64,000 nucleotides of DNA from Gammaproteobacteria bacterium HGW-Gammaproteobacteria-4 (GCA_002839995.1 PGZC01000007.1:62001-126000), one strand, 5' to 3'; numbered from the stretch's first letter, positions 31,612 through 41,867 are shown. The notes: a model not told the origin generated them from the letters alone. Numbers and translations are program-made.

Positions 31612-31678
31612 GTCGCCCACAGGGTGGGCTCCTGCAAAGAGCGGTGGGCCACCTGTAGGAGCCCACCCTGTGGGCGAC
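31612..31678. repeat. REP-like inverted pair
   Basis: The same 25-base unit as at 29204 stands at 31612-31636 and inverted at 31654-31678, with 17 bases between. It sits in the 428-base gap between the convergent lipoprotein and acnA genes. That gap also holds the acnA 3' duplicate (31823-31888) and a strong hairpin (nine-base stem, TCG loop) at 31938-31958. Confidence 0.85.
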
Positions 31679-31822
31679 CCGCTGGAACGCGCGTTGCTGC
31701 GAATACGTGCGCCAACCACTCTGAAATCCACCGTCGTAACGCGCTCAAGCGAAGGAGACGCACCGGTCGGACTCAACTCCGACCGGCTGCCAGCATCGCT
31801 TTACGTGTTCCATCGTTTGAAC

Positions 31823-31888
31823 TCAGGCGACTTTCTTGACCGCAAGCTGGCGCAACACGTAGTGCAGGATGCCGCCGAGGTGGCTGAG
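31823..31888 (-). pseudogene. Duplicated 3' end of an aconitase gene
   Basis: On the minus strand this stretch reads [20 protein letters not shown] then A and a stop, nearly the same as the end of acnA ([18 protein letters not shown]). Twenty-two consecutive bases (31856-31877) are identical to 32016-32037, and both stop codons are exactly 160 bases apart. Homology stops at the N-terminal side, so only about 21 codons remain of a partial tandem duplication or a lost paralogue. Confidence 0.75.
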
Positions 31889-31982
31889 CGGGCGCGTTTG
31901 CGCGATGCGTTGAAACGCATCGCGCGCGTCTGCGAAGGCCGGCGGCTCGGCCGCCGGCGGGTCTTCCGCCGTTAGTCGAGGT

Positions 31983-34721
31983 TCAAGCGGCGTTCTTGGC
32001 GGCCAGTTGCCGGAGCACGTAGTGCAGGATGCCGCCGTGGCGGAAGTACTCGACTTCCTTCGGCGTCAACAGCAGCACCTTGGCCTTGAACGACACGCGC
32101 GAGCCGTCGGCACGCGTGCCGGTGACCGTGGCGATTTTTCCGGCACCGTCGTCCAGGCCGGTGATATCGAACACTTCGTCGCCCTTGAGGCCGAGCGATT
32201 GCGCGTTCTGACCCTCGTCGAACTGCAACGGCAAAACGCCCATGCCGACCAGATTGGAGCGGTGGATGCGCTCGAAACTCTCGGCGATGACCGCCTTGAC
32301 GCCGAGCAACGTGGTGCCCTTGGCCGCCCAGTCGCGCGAGGAACCGGTGCCGTATTCCTTGCCGGCCATCACCACCAGCGGTACGCCCTCGGCCTTGTAC
32401 TTCATGGCGGCGTCGTAGATCGCCAGCTTCTCGGCGGACGGGTAGTGGATGGTGTTGCCGCCTTCCTCGCCACCCAGCATCAGGTTCTTGATGCGGATGT
32501 TGGCGAAGGTGCCGCGCACCATCACATCATCGTTGCCGCGGCGTGAGCCGTAGGAGTTGAAGTCGACCGGTTGCACGCCGCGACCCTGAAGGAACTTGCC
32601 GGCTGGCGAGCTGGCCTTGATGTTGCCGGCCGGCGAGATGTGGTCGGTGGTAATCGAGTCGCCGAACAGGCCGAGCACGCGCGCGCCGTGGATGTCGGCA
32701 ATCGATCCTACAGCCATGCTCATGCCGTCGAAGTAGGGCGGGTTCTTGATGTAGGTGGACGCATCGTCCCAGGCGAAGGACGCGCCATCGGGCGAAGCGA
32801 TCTGGTTCCAGCGCGAATCGCCCTTGAACACGTCGGCGTAGTTCTTCTTGAACATGTCCGGGCCGATCGCGGCAATGATGGTGTCGCTGATTTCCTTGCT
32901 GCTCGGCCAGATGTCCTTGAGATATACCGGCTGGCCGTCGCTGCCGGTGCCGAGGGAATCCTTGTGCAGATCGATGTCGATGGTGCCGGCCAGGGCATAA
33001 GCGACCACCAGCGGCGGCGAGGCCAGGTAATTCATCTTCACTTCCGAATGCACGCGACCTTCGAAGTTGCGGTTACCCGAGAGCACCGAGCTGACCACCA
33101 GCTCGCCGTCGGCGATGGCCTTGGACACGGCTTCCGGCAGCGGGCCGGAATTGCCGATACAGGTGGTGCAGCCGTAGCCGACCACGTAGAAGCCGAGCTT
33201 CTCCAGGTCGCCGAGCACGTTGGCCTTTTTCAGGTAATCGGTGACCACCAGCGAGCCCGGGCCGAGCGAGGTCTTGACCCACGGCGCCGGCTTGAGGCCG
33301 CGCTTGACCGCGTTGCGGGCCAGCAGGCCGGCACCCAGCATCACCGCCGGGTTGGAGGTGTTGGTGCACGAGGTGATCGCGGCGATGACCACCGCGCCGT
33401 CCTTGAGCGTGTAACCGTGCGCGTTGCCCGCGGGCCCGGTCGCTGCCTGCGAGGCATCGTGGCCGACGGCGGTATCGCCACCTTCGCTCTCGAACTTCGC
33501 GACCTCGCCATTTTTTTGCTTGCGATTGGCACTCAGGCCGGCCAGGTTGTCGTGGAAGTTTTTCTTCATGTCCGTCAGCAGCACGCGATCCTGCGGCCGC
33601 TTCGGGCCGGCCAGCGAGGGCTTCACTTCGCCCATGTCCAGATGCAGGGTGGCGCTGTACTCGGCTTCCACGTCGCTGCGCCACAGGCCCTGGGCTTTGG
33701 CATAGGCTTCGACCAGCGCGATCAGCGATTCATCGCGGCCCGACAGGCGCAGGTAGTTCAATGCTTCGGCGTCGATCGGGAAGATGCCGCAGGTGGCGCC
33801 GTATTCGGGGGCCATGTTGGCGATGGTGGCGCGGTCCGCCAGCGGCAGGTGGGCAAGGCCCTCGCCGTAGAACTCGACGAACTTGCCGACCACGCCGTGC
33901 TTGCGCAGCATCTGGGTGACGGTGAGCACCAGATCGGTAGCAGTGGCGCCCTCAGGCAGCTTGCCGCTGAGCTTGAAGCCGACCACTTGCGGGATCAGCA
34001 TCGAGCTGGGCTGGCCAAGCATCGCGGCTTCGGCTTCGATACCGCCAACGCCCCAGCCGAGCACGCCGATGCCGTTGATCATCGTGGTGTGCGAATCGGT
34101 GCCGAAAACGGTATCCGGGAAGGCGTGCAATTCACCGTCGATCTCGCGCTCCATCACCACGCGGGCGAGGTTTTCCAGATTCACCTGATGCACGATACCG
34201 GTGTTGGGCGGAACCACCTTGAAGTTGTCGAACGCCTTCTGGCCCCAGCGCAGAAAGCTGTAACGCTCGCCGTTGCGCTGGAATTCGATCTTGCCGTTGA
34301 TGTCGAGCGAATCCGCCTTGCCGAAGGAATCGACCTGTACCGAGTGATCGATCACCAACTCGGACGGGATCAGCGGGTTGATGTTGGTGGCGTCGCCGCC
34401 GAGCTTGACCACCGCGTCGCGCATTGCGGCCAGATCGACCACGCACGGCACGCCGGTGAAGTCCTGCAACACCACGCGGGCCGGCATGAACGCGATTTCG
34501 GTATCGGGCTCGGCCTTGGCGTCCCACTTCGCCACTGCTTCGATCGACGCCTTGGTCACCGACACGCCGTCTTCGTTGCGCAGCAGGTTTTCGAGCAGAA
34601 TCTTCATCGAAAACGGCAGGCGCTTGATGTCGAACTGCTTGCCCAGTTTGTCGAGGCTGAAGTAGTTGAATTGGCGGCCGTTGACGTCGAGGCGTGACTT
34701 GGTGGCGAAAGAGTCGCTCAT
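31983..34721 (-). CDS. acnA: Aconitate hydratase A
   Basis: A 912-residue iron-sulphur enzyme that interconverts citrate and isocitrate. The three cluster cysteines are visible in SCTNTSNP and [14 protein letters not shown]. Other signatures are [33 protein letters not shown], and [20 protein letters not shown] in the swivelling C-terminal domain. The ATG at 34721 follows ACGGAG. The C-terminus is followed, after the stop, by a second copy of the last 20 codons. A TATAAT -10 lies at 34773-34778. Confidence 0.97.
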   Translation of the reverse strand: MSDSFATKSRLDVNGRQFNYFSLDKLGKQFDIKRLPFSMKILLENLLRNEDGVSVTKASIEAVAKWDAKAEPDTEIAFMPARVVLQDFTGVPCVVDLAAMRDAVVKLGGDATNINPLIPSELVIDHSVQVDSFGKADSLDINGKIEFQRNGERYSFLRWGQKAFDNFKVVPPNTGIVHQVNLENLARVVMEREIDGELHAFPDTVFGTDSHTTMINGIGVLGWGVGGIEAEAAMLGQPSSMLIPQVVGFKLSGKLPEGATATDLVLTVTQMLRKHGVVGKFVEFYGEGLAHLPLADRATIANMAPEYGATCGIFPIDAEALNYLRLSGRDESLIALVEAYAKAQGLWRSDVEAEYSATLHLDMGEVKPSLAGPKRPQDRVLLTDMKKNFHDNLAGLSANRKQKNGEVAKFESEGGDTAVGHDASQAATGPAGNAHGYTLKDGAVVIAAITSCTNTSNPAVMLGAGLLARNAVKRGLKPAPWVKTSLGPGSLVVTDYLKKANVLGDLEKLGFYVVGYGCTTCIGNSGPLPEAVSKAIADGELVVSSVLSGNRNFEGRVHSEVKMNYLASPPLVVAYALAGTIDIDLHKDSLGTGSDGQPVYLKDIWPSSKEISDTIIAAIGPDMFKKNYADVFKGDSRWNQIASPDGASFAWDDASTYIKNPPYFDGMSMAVGSIADIHGARVLGLFGDSITTDHISPAGNIKASSPAGKFLQGRGVQPVDFNSYGSRRGNDDVMVRGTFANIRIKNLMLGGEEGGNTIHYPSAEKLAIYDAAMKYKAEGVPLVVMAGKEYGTGSSRDWAAKGTTLLGVKAVIAESFERIHRSNLVGMGVLPLQFDEGQNAQSLGLKGDEVFDITGLDDGAGKIATVTGTRADGSRVSFKAKVLLLTPKEVEYFRHGGILHYVLRQLAAKNAA

Positions 34722-34772
34722 GCGGTGGCTCCGTGTGGCATCGAAAGGGGGAGGGTCGAAACCCGACTGATC

Positions 34773-34778
34773 ATTATA
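34773..34778 (-). promoter_or_regulatory. Consensus -10 of acnA
   Basis: On the minus strand TATAAT occurs 51 bases before the acnA start. No good -35 is found at 17-18 bases, so an activator or another sigma factor may be needed. Confidence 0.45.
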
Positions 34779-35021
34779 CGCGTAGGCGTTGGTTGACAGC
34801 AGCCGCGGCCAATCGTTCCGAGTGGCGTCGGGCGGTGATGCTGTTCGTGGTCGTGTCGCCTGTGGCGCGGGTAGCCCGAGCGAGCCGGTCGGACTTGGCC
34901 GAGCGAAGCGACGGTGGGACTGGCGAAGCCGTGATGCGAAGCAACCGACCGATCGTAACGAGGTGAAGTTGTGCCTTCGCGTCGCTCGGCCTGCCTGCCG
35001 CGACGCGCGCGGCGCAGGCAG

Positions 35022-35161
35022 GTCGCCCACAGGGTGGGCTCCTGCAAATACGCTGTAGGAGCCCACCCTGTGGGCGACGGTACGCAGCGAAGCAGGCGCG
35101 TTTGCAACGCCTTTGCAATGTGCCCTGACGCGCTCCTGTAGGAGCCCACCCTGTGGGCGAC
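35022..35161. repeat. Cluster of three REP-like units upstream of acnA
   Basis: Units at 35022-35046 (one orientation) and at 35054-35078 and 35137-35161 (the other) repeat the family found at 29204 and 31612; the cores are nearly identical. Together with the rest of 34779-35200 they fill a gap with no gene that I can support. Confidence 0.85.
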
Positions 35162-35208
35162 CTGCCAAGGGTCAAAGAAGTGGATATATCGGGATTGGCG
35201 TTAATCGC

Positions 35209-35222
35209 TTGAACTACATCAA
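35209..35222 (+). promoter_or_regulatory. FNR/ANR-like box in an A/T-rich promoter region
   Basis: TTGAA, CTAC, ATCAA match the FNR consensus TTGAT-N4-ATCAA in nine of ten positions. The stretch around it (35170-35330) is much richer in A/T than its surroundings, with -10-like TATAAA at 35252-35257. The next gene downstream on this strand is the DUF2383 protein at 35453, about 230 bases away. Confidence 0.4.
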
Positions 35223-35452
35223 ATAGGTACAGTAAAGCTTTGATAAATATGTATAAAATGCGCTTGCCAGGAGACAAATCAAGGCGGGTTTTAACAAAGC
35301 CATAACGTGAAAACTGTTAGGGTCACAGGGTTGTGGGTGGAGTTGGAAAGCGTGCCACCCGAGCCGTCCGTGAATGCAAGCGGTTTTTGCAATCTCGCCT
35401 GTCTATCACGGCGCTGCTTCGCCAGCACCGTGCCGCCCGCCAGGAGCCATTG

Positions 35453-35890
35453 ATGACCGATTCCCTAACCAGCCTTTCCGATCTGCTTGAGATCAGCCGT
35501 GATGGTGTGGATTTCTTCGAGCAGGCTTCGCAGTCCGTCGACGACAAGCGCCTTCGTGCGCTGTTTTCGCAATTGGCCAAAACCAAGGCAAGCCTGGCCG
35601 AAAACCTGTCCGAAGAGGTTACTGCCAAACCAGGGCGCCGGGGCAAAGCGAGTGGGCCCGTCGCCGAGTTCCAGAAGACCTACGCCAGCCTGAGCACCAG
35701 CCTGCGCAAGGCCGATGTGACGCAAATCGATCAGTTGGAACAGACTGAGGACCGCCTGCACAGCCGTTTTCAGCAACTGGTGATGGATCGCGACCAGACG
35801 TTCGTCGTCCGCGTGTTGGCCAAGCAATATCTCGCCAAGGTCGATCCGCTGCACCGTGAGATCCGTGCACGCAAGCGCAGCCTGAGCTGA
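35453..35890 (+). CDS. DUF2383 (PA2169-type) four-helix-bundle protein
   Basis: A 145-residue, wholly helical ferritin-like protein of the DUF2383 family, mostly known from stress-induced proteins of unknown function. The N-terminal pattern SDLLEISRDGVDFFEQASQS followed by KRLRALFSQLAKTKASLAENL fits. The ATG at 35453 has CAGGAG nine bases upstream. An FNR-like box far upstream hints at control by oxygen (inference). A long perfect hairpin separates it from the convergent dcp gene. Confidence 0.75.
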   Translation: MTDSLTSLSDLLEISRDGVDFFEQASQSVDDKRLRALFSQLAKTKASLAENLSEEVTAKPGRRGKASGPVAEFQKTYASLSTSLRKADVTQIDQLEQTEDRLHSRFQQLVMDRDQTFVVRVLAKQYLAKVDPLHREIRARKRSLS

Positions 35891-35949
35891 CGGAACGAGC
35901 ATCCCGTCGGCATGGCGATGTCGAGCGGATGCCGCTGAACGTTGCCAAA

Positions 35950-35977
35950 GCGAAAGGGGCCATATGGCCCCTTTCGC
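35950..35977. terminator. Bidirectional terminator between DUF2383 and dcp genes
   Basis: A 28-base perfect palindrome: GCGAAAGGGGCCAT followed by its reverse complement. It contains AAAGGGGCC and GGCCCCTTT, lies 60 bases after one stop codon and 31 from the other, and can end both converging transcripts. Confidence 0.85.
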
Positions 35978-36007
35978 GTGAATACGGACTGCGTAGCGGC
36001 GGTTCGC

Positions 36008-38167
36008 TTACTTGCCGCTGCCATCCAGGCCGCGACGCACCAGCAAGGGTTTGGTATCCGGCGCGCGGCCGCGGAAGTTGGCGAACAGAGCCATCGCATC
36101 GTCGGCGCCACCACGCGAGAGCAGGGTCTTGCGGAAGTGATCGCCGTTTTCGCGCTTCAGGCCGCCGTTCTCCTTGAACCACTCGACACTGTCGGCATCC
36201 AGCACTTCGCTCCAGATGTAGCTGTAGTAGCCGGCAGCGTAGCCGCCGATGATGTGCGAGAAGTAGGTGCTGCGATAACGCGGCGGCACCGGTGCGAAAT
36301 CGACACCGGCCTGCTTCAGCGCATTCGCCTCGAACGCCAGCACGCCGTCGGCATCGGGAACCTGCTCAGGGGTCATCTGGTGCCACGCCTGATCGAGCAG
36401 CGAAGCGGCAAGATACTCGGTAGTGGCAAAACCCTGGTTGAACTTCTGCGTCGCCATCACCTTGTCCAGCAACACCTGCGGCATCGGCTCGCCAGTCTGG
36501 TAGTGCTTGGCATAGTTGGCCAGCACTTCCGGCCAGGTCATCCACATTTCGTTGACCTGCGAGGGATATTCGACGAAGTCGCGCGGCACACTGGTACCGC
36601 TGAAGCGCGGGTAGCGCACGTTGGAGAACATACCGTGCAGGGCATGGCCAAACTCATGGAACATGGTGTTGGCTTCATCGAAAGTGAGCAGCGTGGGCTC
36701 GCCTTCCGGCGGCTTCGGCACGTTCAGGTGATTGGCCACTACCGGCTGCGTGCCCATCAACCCGGACTGCGAAACGTATGCGTTCATCCACGCTCCGCCG
36801 CGCTTTGACGGGCGGGCGTAGAAGTCGGCGATGAAGATGGCGAGCTGGCTGCCATCGGCCTCGAACACATCGAACACACGCACGTCGGGCTGATACACCG
36901 GCAGGTCGGTACGCTCCTTGAAGCTCAGGCCGTAGAGCCGGTTGGCGGCGAAGAAGACGCCGTTCTGCAGCACATTGTCGAGTTCAAGATACGGGCGCAG
37001 CTGCGATTCATCGAAGTCGTAGCGGGCGCTGCGCACTTTCTCGGCGTAGTAGGCCCAGTCCCAAGCCGCGAGCTTGAAGCCACCCTTTTCGGCGTCGATC
37101 AGCTTTTGCATGTCGTCCGCTTCCTTGCGGGCATTGGCAACGGCCGCCGGCGCGACGTCGCCCAGCATCTTGTTGACGGCATCGGTAGTGCGCGCAGTCT
37201 GATCCTCCAGGCTGTAGGCGGCGTGGTTGGCATACCCCATCAATTGCGCGCGCTCAGCGCGCAGTTTGGCGACACGGGCAATGTTGGCGCGATTGTCGAA
37301 CTCGCCGCCATGGCTGCCGCGGCCCACGGATGTGGTCTGGATACGCTCGCGCAACGCACGATTTTCAAGCGAGGCCAACGACGGTTGGCCGGAGGTATTC
37401 ATCATCGCCAGCATGAACTTGCCCTCCTTGCCGGCCGCCTTCGCAGCCTGCGCAGCGGCGGCGATCGCGTTGTCGGACAGGCCGGCCAGCTCCTCGCGCG
37501 TATCGACCACGATCGCCGAGGCATTGGTTTCCTTCAGCACATTCTGGCTGAAGCTGGTTTGCAGCGAGGCCAGCTCGCTGTTGATGGCCTTGAGCTTTTC
37601 CTTGTCGGCATCCGACAACCTGGCGCCGGCGCGCACGAAATCGGTGTGGTAACGCTCCAGCAGATATTTCGATTCGGCGTCGAGACCAAGGTTGTCGCGC
37701 TGGTCGTAAAGCGACTTCACACGCTCGAACAGCTTGCTGTTCAGGGCGATGGCGTCGCGGTGGGCCGACAGCTTTGGCGCCATCTCGCTCTGGATCTTCT
37801 CCAGGGCGTCGTTGGTGTTGGCGCCAGCCAGCGAGAAGAATATGGTCTGCACCCGATCCAGCAACTCGCCGCTGCGCTCCATCGCCACGATGGTGTTGTC
37901 GAACGTTGCCGCTTCGGCATTGTTGGCGATCGCTTCGATTTCTGCGGCGTTCTCGGCCATGCCTTTTTCGAAGGCCGGCGTGAAATGCTCATCACGGATC
38001 TTGTCGAACGGCGGGTAGCCAAAGGGCAGGGTGCTGGCGGTGAACAGCGGGTTGGCGGCTTCGCTGGTGGCCGCGGTGTCGGCCTTGGCCGGCGGTTCCG
38101 AGGTGGAACAACCGGTGATGGCCAGCGACAAGGCGCCAGCGAGGGCAACTGCGAGTCGGTGATTCAT
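36008..38167 (-). CDS. dcp: M3-family dipeptidyl carboxypeptidase, lipoprotein-type
   Basis: A 719-residue thimet-type zinc peptidase that removes C-terminal dipeptides. The zinc motif is HEFGHALHGM, with the distal glutamate in the family-typical EYPSQVNEMWM segment. The N-terminus, MNHRLAVALAGALSLAITGC, is a signal peptide with lipobox ITGC, so the enzyme is anchored in the envelope rather than cytoplasmic as in E. coli. The ATG at 38167 gives this leader; upstream in-frame codons do not. Confidence 0.92.
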   Translation of the reverse strand: MNHRLAVALAGALSLAITGCSTSEPPAKADTAATSEAANPLFTASTLPFGYPPFDKIRDEHFTPAFEKGMAENAAEIEAIANNAEAATFDNTIVAMERSGELLDRVQTIFFSLAGANTNDALEKIQSEMAPKLSAHRDAIALNSKLFERVKSLYDQRDNLGLDAESKYLLERYHTDFVRAGARLSDADKEKLKAINSELASLQTSFSQNVLKETNASAIVVDTREELAGLSDNAIAAAAQAAKAAGKEGKFMLAMMNTSGQPSLASLENRALRERIQTTSVGRGSHGGEFDNRANIARVAKLRAERAQLMGYANHAAYSLEDQTARTTDAVNKMLGDVAPAAVANARKEADDMQKLIDAEKGGFKLAAWDWAYYAEKVRSARYDFDESQLRPYLELDNVLQNGVFFAANRLYGLSFKERTDLPVYQPDVRVFDVFEADGSQLAIFIADFYARPSKRGGAWMNAYVSQSGLMGTQPVVANHLNVPKPPEGEPTLLTFDEANTMFHEFGHALHGMFSNVRYPRFSGTSVPRDFVEYPSQVNEMWMTWPEVLANYAKHYQTGEPMPQVLLDKVMATQKFNQGFATTEYLAASLLDQAWHQMTPEQVPDADGVLAFEANALKQAGVDFAPVPPRYRSTYFSHIIGGYAAGYYSYIWSEVLDADSVEWFKENGGLKRENGDHFRKTLLSRGGADDAMALFANFRGRAPDTKPLLVRRGLDGSGK

Positions 38168-38257
38168 GTTTTTGGTGATCCTTGGTTGGGCAGCAATAGC
38201 CGCCAAGGGTAACGCAAGCGGCCCCGCGTCGCCGCCATGACTTATGGCACGGTAACC

Positions 38258-39265
38258 CTATCCCGGATGGAGCCAGGGCGGTGCCTGCAACCCCTTGTCG
38301 CGTAAAAACGCCGGGTTGAACAGCCTGGATTCATAACGGCTGGCGCTGTCGCACAAAATAGTGGCGATGCGGTGTCCCGGCCCGAGTTGCCGCGCCAGGC
38401 GTATGGCGCCGGCGACATTGATGCCGCTGGAACTGCCGACGTATAGCCCCTCCTTGCCGATCAATTCCCATAAAACCGGCAGCCATTCACTGTCCGGGAT
38501 GTTGAAGGCATCATCGATGCGTGCGCCTTCCAGGTTGCCGGTAATGCGATTCTGGCCAATGCCTTCCGTGATCGAACTGCCTTGTGATGTCAACTCGCCG
38601 GTCTTGACCCAACTGTAGATCGCCGCGCCATCCGGGTCGGCTGCAGCAGTAACCAGCGCGGGGCGGCGTTGCTTCAGGTACTCGGAAACCCCGGCCAGGG
38701 TGCCGCCGGTACCCACCGAGCAGATGAAGGCGTCGATCCTGCCGCCGGTTTGCGCCCAGATTTCCGGCCCGGTACTGGCGATGTGGCCATTGCGATTGGC
38801 GAGGTTGTCCCATTGATTGGCATAGAAAACGCCGCCGGCGGTGCTCGACGCCATCGATTCGGCCAAGCGCCGGGCCTGATGCACGTAGTTGTCCGGATTC
38901 TTGTACGGCACCGCGGGCACCGTGCGCAGTTCGGCACCCATGCCGCGCAATGCGGATTGCTTCTCCGCCGATTGGGTGTCGGGCATCAGAATGATGGTTC
39001 TCAGCCCCAGCGCGTTGCCGGCCAAGGTGAGGCCGATGCCGGTATTGCCGGCCGTCCCTTCGATCACCGTGCCCCCCGGAGCGATCAGGCCGCGTTCCAG
39101 TGCGTCGAGCAACAAATACTTGGCGGCGCGATCCTTCACTGAACCGCCCGGGTTCATGAATTCGGCCTTGCCAAAGATCTCGCAACCGGTGCGCTCGGAG
39201 GCCGCACGCAACCGGATCAATGGTGTATTGCCGATGTGGTCGAGAAACGGGCAGTCGATAGCCAT
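38258..39265 (-). CDS. cysK: PLP-dependent cysteine synthase
   Basis: A 335-residue fold-type II PLP enzyme that makes cysteine from O-acetylserine and sulphide. The PLP lysine is in GGSVKDRAAKY, the substrate loop is GTAGNTGIG and the phosphate loop is GTGGTLAGV. ATG at 39265 starts MAIDCPFLDHIGNTPLIRL. The GIGQNR, SSGINVAGA and CDSASRY motifs match cysteine synthases more than cystathionine beta-synthases. It lies upstream of dcp on the same strand, 90 bases away. Confidence 0.9.
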   Translation of the reverse strand: MAIDCPFLDHIGNTPLIRLRAASERTGCEIFGKAEFMNPGGSVKDRAAKYLLLDALERGLIAPGGTVIEGTAGNTGIGLTLAGNALGLRTIILMPDTQSAEKQSALRGMGAELRTVPAVPYKNPDNYVHQARRLAESMASSTAGGVFYANQWDNLANRNGHIASTGPEIWAQTGGRIDAFICSVGTGGTLAGVSEYLKQRRPALVTAAADPDGAAIYSWVKTGELTSQGSSITEGIGQNRITGNLEGARIDDAFNIPDSEWLPVLWELIGKEGLYVGSSSGINVAGAIRLARQLGPGHRIATILCDSASRYESRLFNPAFLRDKGLQAPPWLHPG

Positions 39266-39409
39266 GGCATGCGCTCGTGCGAGTGTCGGTGCAGTGCAAC
39301 GCTTATCGGCGTAAAGGTCAAGCGTCACGCAGTGGGTGCGCGGCGCATGCTGCGTAAATGCGCGCAACTCGTCTATGCTTGGACGCTTGCGAACCCGGAG
39401 AATCGACTC

Positions 39410-40042
39410 ATGTATGTCCTGTATTACGCGCCCGGCGCGGCCAGTTTCGTGGTGCATTGGTTGCTGATTGAAGCGGGTGCGGAGTATCGATTGCAACGCG
39501 TTGACCTGCAGGCCGGCGAACAGCGCAGCGCGGCCTATCTGAAGCTCAATCCCAATGGCGTGGTGCCCACCTTGCTGATCGACGGGAAACCGGCATGCGA
39601 GGCAGCGGCACTGGTCCTGCAACTGGCCGACACGTTTCCCGCGCTGGCGCTGGCGCCGGCTATCGGCAGCCTGGATCGGGCGCATTACTATCAATGGGTG
39701 CTGCACCTGGCCAACACGCTGCAACCGGCGTTCCGGCATTGGTTCTTCGCTGCCGAGGCGGCCGGTGAGGACAACGCAGATGCCGCGAAAGCCAAAGCCA
39801 GAGGGCGCATCGAAGCCGCGTGGCAGCGTATCGACGGCCACCTGCAAGCCAACGGACCGTACTTGTTGGGTGAAAATGTCAGCGCCGCCGATTTCCTGCT
39901 GACCATGCTGATGCGCTGGTCGCGCAACATGCCGCGCCCAGCCACCGAGTGGCCGAATCTCGCCGCACTGGCGCAGCGGATGAAAGCGCGGCCGAGCTTC
40001 GCCAAACTTTGCAAAGCCGAGGAGTTGACCGAGTGGACCTGA
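39410..40042 (+). CDS. Glutathione S-transferase family protein
   Basis: A 210-residue protein with an N-terminal thioredoxin-like domain (MYVLYYAPGAASFVVHWLL, NPNGVVPTLLIDG with the cis-proline) and an all-helical C-terminal domain (ENVSAADFLLTMLMRW). It probably binds glutathione; substrate unknown. CCGGAG lies ten bases before the ATG at 39410. It is divergent from cysK and precedes the acyl-CoA dehydrogenase by 19 bases. Confidence 0.88.
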   Translation: MYVLYYAPGAASFVVHWLLIEAGAEYRLQRVDLQAGEQRSAAYLKLNPNGVVPTLLIDGKPACEAAALVLQLADTFPALALAPAIGSLDRAHYYQWVLHLANTLQPAFRHWFFAAEAAGEDNADAAKAKARGRIEAAWQRIDGHLQANGPYLLGENVSAADFLLTMLMRWSRNMPRPATEWPNLAALAQRMKARPSFAKLCKAEELTEWT

Positions 40043-40061
40043 CGCGACCGGGAGCAGGGGC

Positions 40062-41867
40062 ATGAGCGAGGTGGAGCTGATCGATTGGCGCCATCAGCAG
40101 TTTGTGCTGCACGAGATGTTGCAGGTTGAGCGGCTTGCGCATTACCCGCATTTCGCCCAGCACAGCCGCGACACCTTCGAAGCAGCGCTCGAACTGGCAC
40201 ATCAATTGGCGGTATCGCAGTTCCAGCCGCACAACCGCGAGGCCGATCTCAACGAGCCACGGTTGCGCGATGGCAAGGTGCATCTGGTGCCAGCGGTCGG
40301 CAAAGCGTTGGCTGCCTACCGGGAGGCCGGTTTCTTTGCGGCTGGTGCCGATGAGGCGCACGGCGGCATGCAGTTGCCGTACACCATCGCGCTGGCCTGC
40401 GACGGCCTGTTTGCCGGCGCCAATGTCGCCACCGCCGGCTACCCGATGCTGACCAAGGGCGTGGCCCATCTGGTTGCCCAGTTCGGCTCGCCCGAGCAGA
40501 AGCAGCGCTTTTTGCAACCGCTGCTCGATGGCCGGTTCTTCGGCACCATGTGCCTGAGCGAGCCGCAGGCGGGGTCCTCGCTGGGCGATATCAATACCCG
40601 CGCCGAGCCGATCGGCGATGGCGATTACCGCATCACCGGCGCCAAGATGTGGATATCGGGTGGCGAGCATGAATTGGCCGAAAACATCGTGCATATGGTG
40701 CTGGCGCGTACGCCCGATGCGCCGCCCGGCGTGCGCGGCATCAGCCTGTTCATCGTGCCGCGTTATCGGGTGGCGGCCGACGGCCGTATCGGCGACGAAA
40801 ACGACGTGCGCCTGGCCGGGATCAACCACAAGATGGGGCAGCGCGGCATCGTCAACACCTTCCTCAAGTTCGGCGAGCGCGGCGAGTGCATCGGCCATCG
40901 GGTCGGGCCGGAACACCGCGGCCTGGCGCAGATGTTCGTGATGATGAACGAGGCACGGATCGGCGTCGGCATCGGCGCGATCATGCTTGGCAATGCCGGC
41001 TATCGCTACGCACTGGCTTATGCCAAGGAACGCCGTCAGGGCCGCCACCCCGATCAGAAAGACCCGCAAAGCCCGCCGCTGCCGATCATCGAACATGCCG
41101 ATGTGCGGCGCATGCTGCTGCAACAGCGCGTTTACGTTGAAGGTGCGCACGCGCTGGCGTTGTACGCGGCAACACTGGTCGATACGCATGCGCATGATCC
41201 CGACGCAGCGGCACGTGCGCATGCCGGGACGCTGCTGGAACTGCTCACGCCGATCATCAAGGCGTGGTCCGCAGAGTGGTGTCTGAAAGCAAACGATCTG
41301 GCGATTCAGGTGTTGGGCGGTTATGGCTACACCCGCGAGTATCCGGTCGAACAGTTCTATCGCGACAATCGCCTGAATCCGATCCACGAAGGCAGCAACG
41401 GCATCCAGGCACTGGATTTGCTCGGGCGGAAGGTGCTGATCGACAGCGGGGCAGGGCTGCGGGCATTGCTCGACGCGATGGCGGGCACGATCGAGGCGGC
41501 AGCGAGCCAGCCCGAGCTGATCCCGTATGCGCAGGCTTTGGCGCAATACGCCAAGCGCGCCGCGGACGTGACCTTGCGCATCGGCGCCGAGTTGGCGGCG
41601 GGCAAGTTGCGACAGGGGCTCGCCAATGCTTCGCAGTACCTCACCGTGATGGGCCACCTGTGTGTGGGCTGGATGTGGCTGCGCCAGGCGCAAGTCGCCA
41701 GCAACGCATTGCCGGCGGCACACGAGGCCGATGCGCGTTTCTATCGCGGCAAGCTGCATGCCTGCCGCTTTTTCTTTCAGCACGAACTACCCACCATTGA
41801 ATCCGCATTGCGGTTGCTGGAAACGCTGGACAGCAGCGTTCACGACATGCGGGCGGACTGGTTTTAA
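40062..41867 (+). CDS. Acyl-CoA dehydrogenase, long DmdC-type
   Basis: A 601-residue FAD enzyme of the acyl-CoA dehydrogenase family with an extra C-terminal domain, as in 3-methylmercaptopropionyl-CoA dehydrogenase (DmdC). It has the FAD-binding signatures MCLSEPQAGSSLG and ITGAKMWISGGEHEL, the middle GYGYTREYPVEQFYRD and the catalytic glutamate in IHEGSNGIQALDLLGRK. The substrate may be medium or branched acyl-CoA; the sulphur substrate is only a family analogy. A GGGAGCAGGGG site precedes the ATG. Confidence 0.9.
   Translation: MSEVELIDWRHQQFVLHEMLQVERLAHYPHFAQHSRDTFEAALELAHQLAVSQFQPHNREADLNEPRLRDGKVHLVPAVGKALAAYREAGFFAAGADEAHGGMQLPYTIALACDGLFAGANVATAGYPMLTKGVAHLVAQFGSPEQKQRFLQPLLDGRFFGTMCLSEPQAGSSLGDINTRAEPIGDGDYRITGAKMWISGGEHELAENIVHMVLARTPDAPPGVRGISLFIVPRYRVAADGRIGDENDVRLAGINHKMGQRGIVNTFLKFGERGECIGHRVGPEHRGLAQMFVMMNEARIGVGIGAIMLGNAGYRYALAYAKERRQGRHPDQKDPQSPPLPIIEHADVRRMLLQQRVYVEGAHALALYAATLVDTHAHDPDAAARAHAGTLLELLTPIIKAWSAEWCLKANDLAIQVLGGYGYTREYPVEQFYRDNRLNPIHEGSNGIQALDLLGRKVLIDSGAGLRALLDAMAGTIEAAASQPELIPYAQALAQYAKRAADVTLRIGAELAAGKLRQGLANASQYLTVMGHLCVGWMWLRQAQVASNALPAAHEADARFYRGKLHACRFFFQHELPTIESALRLLETLDSSVHDMRADWF

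Noticed and set aside
32571-34697. Long open frame opposite acnA.
   Set aside because: Shadow of acnA; histidine/glycine-rich composition is an artefact of the opposite strand.
34779-35020. tRNA or small RNA in the GC-rich gap upstream of acnA.
   Set aside because: No cloverleaf, no TTCGA-type arm and no terminator; only REP units and the distant promoter are supported.
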